In this document: one piece after another, positions 22,341-25,637 of the stretch
Position numbering within the stretch: position 1 is the stretch's first letter
How the letters are laid out: every line of letters begins with the position of its first letter
From: a virus
Virus record (IMG/VR): IMGVR_UViG_3300024346_000453
Coordinates: 1-25,637 of that record
Reading direction: 5' to 3' (one strand)
DNA length: 25,637 nt
The notes under the pieces: generated by a model
What the model was told of the DNA's origin: nothing
The model's database searches: none
Seen by the model: only the letters and a program-made list of their open reading frames with translations
Program-made: the position numbers and the translations under genes

Positions 22341-22895
22341 TTAATCCCCAAATGCTAATTGATATAAGTGCTTCTCAATATTTGCCATAAATAAAGACAT
22401 TGGCTTTAGATCATGGTACTTCTTCTTGCCGCCATCTTCTCGCTCTATCAGCCCATCAGAGTTCTGGCCCTTTCTCTTTATCTCACAAGTCGCCCAGTAG
22501 TCTTCTTTACTACACCACCCCATGAACTGAACCTTCGTTGCCAGCTTCTCACCCTTTGGGATTAAGACGCTTGCAAAGATGTAATAATGGCAGGGGTAAT
22601 CTTTCTGGTAAAGGTTGACATGAGTATCGTAACTATCTTGACAATCAACAGTCCTTTGCTTGGCCTTTAGGTCAACAGTTGCTTTGCCTATCTTGAAATC
22701 AAAGTGAAAGCTAGTTGCTGCCGTGTAGTCGTACTCAAGGTATTGCTCATCAAGAAGGTCTTTAAACATCAACTCAGCTAGGTTGCCAGCGTATTGACCA
22801 GAACCATTATCCAACATTGTCTTGCCGTTAAATGCTTTGTTGGTCGCCATCTCCATTGCTTTTTGGTGATTAGCTTTATTGGGAATAAGTACCAT
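22341..22895 (-). CDS. Putative PD-(D/E)XK nuclease-like protein
   Basis: A 184-aa protein with AGGAGG before its ATG. An N-terminal helix with GNLAELMFKDLLDEQ supplies a conserved Glu, followed by FHFDFKIGKATVDLKAKQRT, where D in FDFKIG and the D-x-K of VDLKAK give the PD-(D/E)XK pattern on adjacent strands. The second half has a C-W pair (MGWCSKEDYWATCEIKRKGQ) and ends in a helix. Proteins of this kind in phages are resolvase- or restriction-like nucleases. The stop is one base before the next gene. The catalytic match is my reading of the motif; no homolog search was possible. Confidence 0.55.
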   Translation of the reverse strand: MVLIPNKANHQKAMEMATNKAFNGKTMLDNGSGQYAGNLAELMFKDLLDEQYLEYDYTAATSFHFDFKIGKATVDLKAKQRTVDCQDSYDTHVNLYQKDYPCHYYIFASVLIPKGEKLATKVQFMGWCSKEDYWATCEIKRKGQNSDGLIEREDGGKKKYHDLKPMSLFMANIEKHLYQLAFGD

Positions 22896-22917
22896 GTGAA
22901 CCTCCTACAGTTCTAGT

Positions 22918-23199
22918 TTAATACTTCTTTGCTGAATAAAGGTCTTCATGACCGTTATCAAGCTCATCAATGAAGCTCTTAATAACTGACCTCATGTGCT
23001 TATTCTGAACAAGAAATTGCTGAATAATGTTATGCAAAGTAGAGCCAGTAATGTCTACCGTTCCATACCAAGTCTCAATAGAAGCCTTTGCTTGATAATA
23101 CTTTGTCGGTATTTTAACTACCGTGTCCCGAATGTCTCGCTCTTTAATCGAAAGGCTAAAACCTTTGTCATACTGAATACCGTTTATATTGATTCCCAT
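22918..23199 (-). CDS. Hypothetical protein after the regulatory gap
   Basis: A 93-aa protein, the first gene downstream of the 430-bp regulatory region. RBS AGGAGAAG 6-9 nt upstream of ATG at 23199. It begins MGININGIQYDKGFSLSIKE and includes YYQAKASIETWYGTVDITGS followed by NIIQQFLVQNKHMRSVIKSF, so probably an alpha/beta protein. No family recognised. Because it starts the next block of minus-strand genes, it is probably transcribed from a promoter in the gap, near the dyads. Confidence 0.65.
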   Translation of the reverse strand: MGININGIQYDKGFSLSIKERDIRDTVVKIPTKYYQAKASIETWYGTVDITGSTLHNIIQQFLVQNKHMRSVIKSFIDELDNGHEDLYSAKKY

Positions 23200-23247
23200 T
23201 TTCTTCTCCTAATGGCTCGGCAAGCCTCGCCCGTTATTATTGTAAAT

Positions 23248-23265
23248 ATGTATTTAAATATACAT
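23248..23265. promoter_or_regulatory. AT-rich dyad (possible operator)
   Basis: ATGTAT-TTAAAT-ATACAT, six-base arms, 49 bp upstream of the minus-strand gene at 23199. The AT-rich centre may also hold promoter elements. A regulator-binding site is inferred, not shown. Confidence 0.35.
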
Positions 23266-23286
23266 TTCTTTAGGTGTTATAACCCT

Positions 23287-23307
23287 TTTACGGCTACAAA
23301 CCGTAAA
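23287..23307. promoter_or_regulatory. Inverted repeat TTTACGG-N7-CCGTAAA
   Basis: Seven-base perfect arms with a seven-base spacer, no T-run on either side, so an operator or RNA hairpin, not a terminator. It lies between the AT-rich dyad and the plus-strand RNA unit. Confidence 0.4.
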
Positions 23308-23378
23308 TTCAAGAACTAAGGGCAAAAGCGACTTAGCGGTTAAAACAATGTCTGTATCGTATCGCCAAACTATCCTTT

Positions 23379-23396
23379 GATAACAACCGAGTTATC
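23379..23396. promoter_or_regulatory. Inverted repeat GATAAC-N6-GTTATC
   Basis: Six-base perfect arms right before the folded RNA (starting at 23401). Its place just upstream of the putative 5' end of the RNA suggests an operator for the nearby XRE regulator; no strong -10/-35 pair could be defined here. Confidence 0.4.
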
Positions 23397-23400
23397 GCAG

Positions 23401-23492
23401 GGGCTACGTGCGGAGGGTCAACCGCGTCTATGGCATTCTATTAGGGAATTCGCCACCCGAAGGGCCATGTCAATTCATGGCTGCTCTAGCCC
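23401..23492 (+). ncRNA. C4 antisense RNA-like structured RNA
   Basis: On the plus strand a closing stem GGGCTA (23401-23406) with TAGCCC (23487-23492) encloses three hairpins: GCGG/CCGC (23410-23413 with 23422-23425, loop AGGGTCAA), TGGCATTC with GAAT-tc-GCCA (23431-23438 with 23446-23455), and GCCATG/CATGGC (23464-23469 with 23476-23481). Between the last two lies CACCCGAAGGG. The sequence blocks CGTGCGGAGGGTCAACCGCG and CCACCCGAAGGGCC match what I remember of C4 antisense RNAs of phages P1, P7 and P4 prophages, which silence an adjoining small gene (icd in P1). A short ORF with strong RBS follows. The family call is from memory; no complementary target was found by eye. Confidence 0.55.
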
Positions 23493-23526
23493 AAACATTG
23501 TTTGCAAAAAAAGAAAGGGAGATCTG

Positions 23527-23598
23527 ATGTACAGTAACGTACAGTATGATAAACTAGCCTTTCTTGTTACTCGCACAGCAAGTATCCCTCATCAGTAG
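23527..23598 (+). CDS. 23-aa plus-strand ORF after the C4-like RNA
   Basis: The only plausible plus-strand coding sequence. ATG at 23527 has GGGAG seven bases upstream after an A-rich stretch; TAG at 23598 is 12 bases before a strong plus-strand terminator. The peptide is MYSNVQYDKLAFLVTRTASI then PHQ. In P1-like immunity loci C4 RNA precedes a small gene (icd) that blocks cell division and is translation-coupled to ant; this ORF takes icd's place but shows no similarity I can name. The same frame is open upstream to a TTG at 23377 through the RNA, but the internal ATG with the RBS is the likely start. It also carries a GTACAGTA direct repeat. Confidence 0.5.
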   Translation: MYSNVQYDKLAFLVTRTASIPHQ

Positions 23599-23608
23599 GG
23601 TAAAGTAA

Positions 23609-23635
23609 AGCCCCCGTAAAAGGGGGTTTTCTTTT
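23609..23635 (+). terminator. Terminator between the plus-strand unit and XRE gene
   Basis: CCCCC (23611-23615), GTAAAA loop, GGGGG (23622-23626), then TTTTCTTTT on the plus strand. The minus strand has GGGGGCTTTACTTTA, so it may also stop the converging XRE transcript, whose stop codon is at 23634. Confidence 0.85.
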
Positions 23636-23837
23636 ATCTGTCTCCCAGCTTACAGAACTGATCTAAGCTCATTCCAAATATCTCGCATAGCTTCTCAAGG
23701 GTGTGCAGCTTCATGTTCTCCTGCTTGCGCCACTGGAACACTCTCTGGCGGCTTACACACATCATGGTCGATAGTTGGTTACTGTTAATGTTGTTTAACT
23801 CCTGAGCGACTCTCAGGCATCTTCCTGCGTTTGTCAT
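23634..23837 (-). CDS. XRE-family transcriptional regulator
   Basis: A 67-aa single-domain DNA-binding protein from ATG at 23837 (AGGA eight bases upstream; a TTG two codons earlier is less likely). It has the five-helix XRE/Cro-C1 layout: AQELNNINSNQLSTMMCVSR, then QRVFQWRKQENMKLHTLEKL and CEIFGMSLDQFCKLG. The recognition helix is around residues 25-36 (VSRQRVFQWRKQ). It has no dimerisation or cleavage domain, so it is Cro-like in size. It converges with the C4-like unit and may bind the dyads in the gap. Repressor or antirepressor role is open. Confidence 0.85.
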   Translation of the reverse strand: MTNAGRCLRVAQELNNINSNQLSTMMCVSRQRVFQWRKQENMKLHTLEKLCEIFGMSLDQFCKLGDR

Positions 23838-23898
23838 TTTCAAATCCTATGTTATCTTAATTGGGCAGGGTTCCCCCTACCTTGCTCTCCTATGGTTT

Positions 23899-23934
23899 CC
23901 CCCCGAAAGCACTTGTGCCGTAGGGGGGTTTTTT
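23899..23934 (+). terminator. Plus-strand terminator with two competing left arms
   Basis: CCCCCC (23899-23904) pairs with GGGGGG (23923-23928), inner GCAC-TT-GTGC, then TTTTTT. A second left arm CCCCCTAC (23873-23880) can pair with GTAGGGGG (23920-23927) instead. The T-run is only on the plus strand, although the flanking genes (SSB, XRE) are minus. It would stop antisense read-through toward the recombination genes. Confidence 0.75.
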
Positions 23935-23937
23935 ACA

Positions 23938-24231
23938 TCAGAAAGGGATGTCTTCGTCCAACTCTTCAATTGACATAGCAGCTACAGCCGGTGCAGCAGC
24001 AGCGCCATCAGTATAAAAGACCTTCACATTACCAAGGATAGGCGTTTGATACTTAGCTTCACGTTCTTCTTTGGTTAGGCTCTGGCTGATAAAGCCATTG
24101 TTTTCGTACTGATCTTGCTGTTCAGTGTCCACAAACGTAGTCAGGTCAAGGTAAGTTCCCTTCGCACCCTTATACAGTCGTGACTTATCAATCTTAGTTA
24201 CGTCAATTCTTACAGATATTCCTACCTTCAT
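23938..24231 (-). CDS. Small single-strand DNA-binding protein-like
   Basis: A 97-aa protein with ATGA overlap to the exonuclease stop. It contains KGAKGTYLDLTTFVDTEQQD and TPILGNVKVFYTDG, i.e. beta strands as in small phage SSBs, then an Ala-rich linker and the acidic tail EELDEDIPF. That tail is the SSB C-terminal motif (DDDIPF) by which bacterial SSB recruits RecO, RecQ, exonucleases and others. The core is shorter than a full OB-fold of 110 aa, so some strands are reduced. Together with ERF and the YqaJ exonuclease it forms a recombination unit. Call rests on tail and context. Confidence 0.75.
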   Translation of the reverse strand: MKVGISVRIDVTKIDKSRLYKGAKGTYLDLTTFVDTEQQDQYENNGFISQSLTKEEREAKYQTPILGNVKVFYTDGAAAAPAVAAMSIEELDEDIPF

Positions 24232-24827
24232 TGTGCTTTCTCCACTTCGGTTTTAATAACATTAACGGCCTTGGTTACTTCCTCAGCCAGCTTTGCGATG
24301 TATTCCTCATCGCGTTCAACCCTCACTAAAACGTGAGGCATTTCTGGGTGGTAGGCAAAGAAGTCCCACCACTGTCTCCCAGTAACCCACATGCAGCCCT
24401 GTATCTGCTGCCAATACTTATTCACTCCTGCCTGATTGTCACGCATATAACCAACGTGCGTATCAGGGGCAGGACACTTTATCTCCAAACCGCCATCAGT
24501 ACCTATAAGCGCATCAGGTGAACAACCATAACTGAAGGTAGGGTCAACAATAAACCCCACCTCCAGAGTGTCGTTGCCAGATATAAACTCGTAAGCCTCT
24601 CGCGCATCTGGCTCAAGCTCCGTTCCTCGCTCCATCCAAGGTGTCGTAAAAAACGGCTTTGAGCGACCTGTAAGGCGTTCTGCGATCAACTCATTGATGT
24701 ACCCATCAGCAGAGCTAGAAGGCTTCCCAGAGTTCGTTATAAGCCTAGAAAAGCAGCTTGCAGAAGGTCTACCCAATCGTGCGGCAAGCCATTCCTCAGT
24801 CCCTTGCTCATGGTCTAAGATAATCAC
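24228..24827 (-). CDS. YqaJ-type (lambda Exo-like) recombination exonuclease
   Basis: A 199-aa nuclease starting GTG at 24827, overlapping the ERF stop (GTGA). It begins with the family signature EQGTEEWLAARLGRPSAS, then TTPWMERGTELEPDAREAYE, CSPDALIGTDGGLEIKCPAP and HVGYM, and ends with DFFAYHPEMPHVLVRVERD. The motif D (CSPDALI) and E-x-K (GLEIKCP) are the PD-(D/E)XK catalytic residues; R in RGTE is the phosphate-binding one. The enzyme degrades one strand of linear dsDNA to leave ssDNA for the ERF annealase, as Exo/Bet do in lambda. Confidence 0.92.
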   Translation of the reverse strand: MIILDHEQGTEEWLAARLGRPSASCFSRLITNSGKPSSSADGYINELIAERLTGRSKPFFTTPWMERGTELEPDAREAYEFISGNDTLEVGFIVDPTFSYGCSPDALIGTDGGLEIKCPAPDTHVGYMRDNQAGVNKYWQQIQGCMWVTGRQWWDFFAYHPEMPHVLVRVERDEEYIAKLAEEVTKAVNVIKTEVEKAQ

Positions 24828-25387
24828 TTCTTAGCCTCAAGCGCGGCAACTGCTTTGTCGTAATGCACAGCCAGAACTTGATCAACCGAATCAACCTTCA
24901 GCCACTTGCAGAACTTGGCAACATCTGCGCCAGTTTCCTCCAGTAAGGTTTTGATGTGTGAAGATTGATAATCACTCAAAGGTTTCTTGTCATCTCCTCG
25001 AAGCATGGCAGATTCTGCATCGTCCTCGGCTGTGGGTATTCCTGCGATTGACTGTAAAGCGTATCTGCGAGCATAGGAAATGCACGACCCCGAAGCCTGC
25101 GGGTCTTTCTTAACTGTCGGCAGAGTGTATTCCATTTCTAGCCACTGCCCAGAGGTGTGCATCAGTCGGGTAGATACGCCAACACCGTTTTCGTTGCTAA
25201 CTGGGAACTGCGTGTAGCTCAGGCCGTTATCAGCAAAGGGCTGTTTGATCGCCTTGATAACCGAGGTTAGATCGGCATAGCTTGACTTGAAGAAAGGGTT
25301 GGCACTGTCTTTAACAGCACCCCCCATCTGAGATTGTGCAGCACATAGTGCGCTGGCTAGTTCATTGATTGATTCACTTGATTTCAT
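24824..25387 (-). CDS. erf: ERF-family single-strand annealing protein
   Basis: A 187-aa protein with the ERF core: SINELASALCAAQSQMGGAV, then DSANPFFKSSYADLTSVIKA (the F.K..YAD...V.......), then DNGLSYTQFP and the central GSCISYARRYALQSIAGI with the SYARRYAL motif, then EDDAESAM. The C-terminal third is a linker and a helix (SHIKTLLEETGADVAKFCKW) of unknown use. It anneals complementary ssDNA in phage recombination. AGGAGG precedes ATG; the 50-aa ORF upstream overlaps its start. Full family length. Confidence 0.93.
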   Translation of the reverse strand: MKSSESINELASALCAAQSQMGGAVKDSANPFFKSSYADLTSVIKAIKQPFADNGLSYTQFPVSNENGVGVSTRLMHTSGQWLEMEYTLPTVKKDPQASGSCISYARRYALQSIAGIPTAEDDAESAMLRGDDKKPLSDYQSSHIKTLLEETGADVAKFCKWLKVDSVDQVLAVHYDKAVAALEAKK

Positions 25388-25526
25388 GTTGACCTCCTAC
25401 GGTCTGTTCGTAACAATAACGCGCACCGTACGCTTTGTAGTACGCTTCTGATTGACCATCCTGAGCCGGATACCCAGCTTGGCAGTCAAAATTTCCTCGA
25501 TCATAATCGTTTAATTCTTGTTCCAT
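25374..25526 (-). CDS. 50-aa hypothetical protein upstream of ERF
   Basis: ATG at 25526 with AGGAGG six bases upstream; TGA at 25374 lies inside the ERF gene, so the two are probably translation-coupled. The peptide is acidic and Tyr/Gly-rich (MEQELNDYDRGNFDCQAGYP, AQDGQSEAYYKAYGARYCYE) with two Cys and no hydrophobic stretch. It looks like the tiny proteins commonly placed before phage recombinase genes; no function known. Confidence 0.65.
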   Translation of the reverse strand: MEQELNDYDRGNFDCQAGYPAQDGQSEAYYKAYGARYCYEQTVGGQHEIK

Positions 25527-25543
25527 GATTGCCTCCTACAGCA

Positions 25544-25567
25544 AATGCCCCCGAAGGGGCGGTTAGA
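25544..25567 (-). repeat. Repeated stem-loop, copy 2
   Basis: Minus-strand TCTAACCGCCCCTTCGGGGG, then CATT, with a GCCCC/GGGGC stem and TTCG loop, starting at the base after the stop of the partial gene and 18 bp before the next ATG. Differs from the copy at 18950-18973 in two bases of 24. Confidence 0.7.
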
Positions 25568-25636
25568 TTATATTGTTTCGATGCGCTGGCGGCCTAACTT
25601 GTCATACATTCTGTCGGTTAAGTCATTGCCAAGGTC
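25568..25636 (-). CDS. C-terminal end of an unidentified gene
   Basis: The frame enters from the window edge and stops with TAA at 25568, giving 22 residues DLGNDLTDRMYDKLGRQRIE then TI. Too short to recognise. The repeated stem-loop begins directly after its stop, as at 18974, which suggests it is a real gene end. Confidence 0.5.
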   Translation of the reverse strand, partial: DLGNDLTDRMYDKLGRQRIETI

Positions 25637-25637
25637 A

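Noticed and set aside
23401-23492. tRNA gene
   Set aside because: The fold is cloverleaf-like at first sight, but there is no 7-bp acceptor stem, no TTCGA loop and no anticodon arm of normal size.
23527-23545. LexA-type SOS box from the GTACAGTA direct repeat
   Set aside because: The repeat is direct, lies inside the short ORF and does not match CTGT-N8-ACAG.
23377-23598. 73-codon plus frame starting at TTG
   Set aside because: It runs through the folded RNA and has no RBS at the TTG; the internal ATG at 23527 with GGGAG is preferred.

Overview
The window is part of a tailed double-stranded DNA phage or prophage with a long-tail (siphovirus-type) morphology. The evidence is a terminase, portal, MuF-like, scaffold, HK97-fold capsid, tail tube, gpG/gpGT, tape measure and lambda J-like tip gene series, followed by a recombination and nuclease module. 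Strong Shine-Dalgarno sites, a NinB-like gene, an ERF/YqaJ/SSB set and a C4-like antisense RNA suggest a gammaproteobacterial host, but this is inference; no integrase, lysis gene, polymerase or tRNA is visible. Nearly every gene lies on the minus strand, so transcription runs from high to low coordinates, with genes tightly packed and often overlapping by ATGA or TAATG.

Right part, 25.6 to 17.5 kb (early/middle genes, minus strand): the tail of an unknown gene, a 50-aa ORF, then ERF annealase, YqaJ-type exonuclease and a small SSB-like protein with an acidic DIPF tail, a coupled recombination cassette. After a small XRE regulator comes a 430-bp regulatory gap carrying the only plus-strand unit: a folded RNA resembling phage C4 antisense RNA, a 23-codon ORF and a terminator. 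Next come a hypothetical gene, a PD-(D/E)XK-like protein, a replication-protein-tail-like protein, a small HTH protein, NinB, an HTH-metallophosphoesterase, a zinc ribbon, DUF3310, an HNH protein, and a run of small acidic or single-pass membrane proteins ending at a terminator at 17.5 kb.

Left part, 17.4 to 0 kb (late genes, minus strand): an acidic ORF, TerS, TerL, DUF4055-like portal, MuF-like head protein, scaffold, major capsid protein, a terminator just after the capsid gene, four head-tail joining/tail tube genes, the tail chaperone with a -1 frameshift site, tape measure, two distal tail proteins, a GNAT acetyltransferase, a 1757-aa tail tip/fibre protein with 67 in-register decapeptide repeats, a tail fibre assembly protein, and the start of a fibre with an Mtd-like N-terminus. 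A 17-bp motif repeated about 36 bp upstream of the first packaging gene and of the scaffold gene is a candidate late promoter or activator site.

Six small genes (25 to 59 codons) were found by reading frames by eye: a zinc ribbon, three single-pass membrane peptides, a 50-aa ORF before ERF, and the plus-strand 23-aa ORF.
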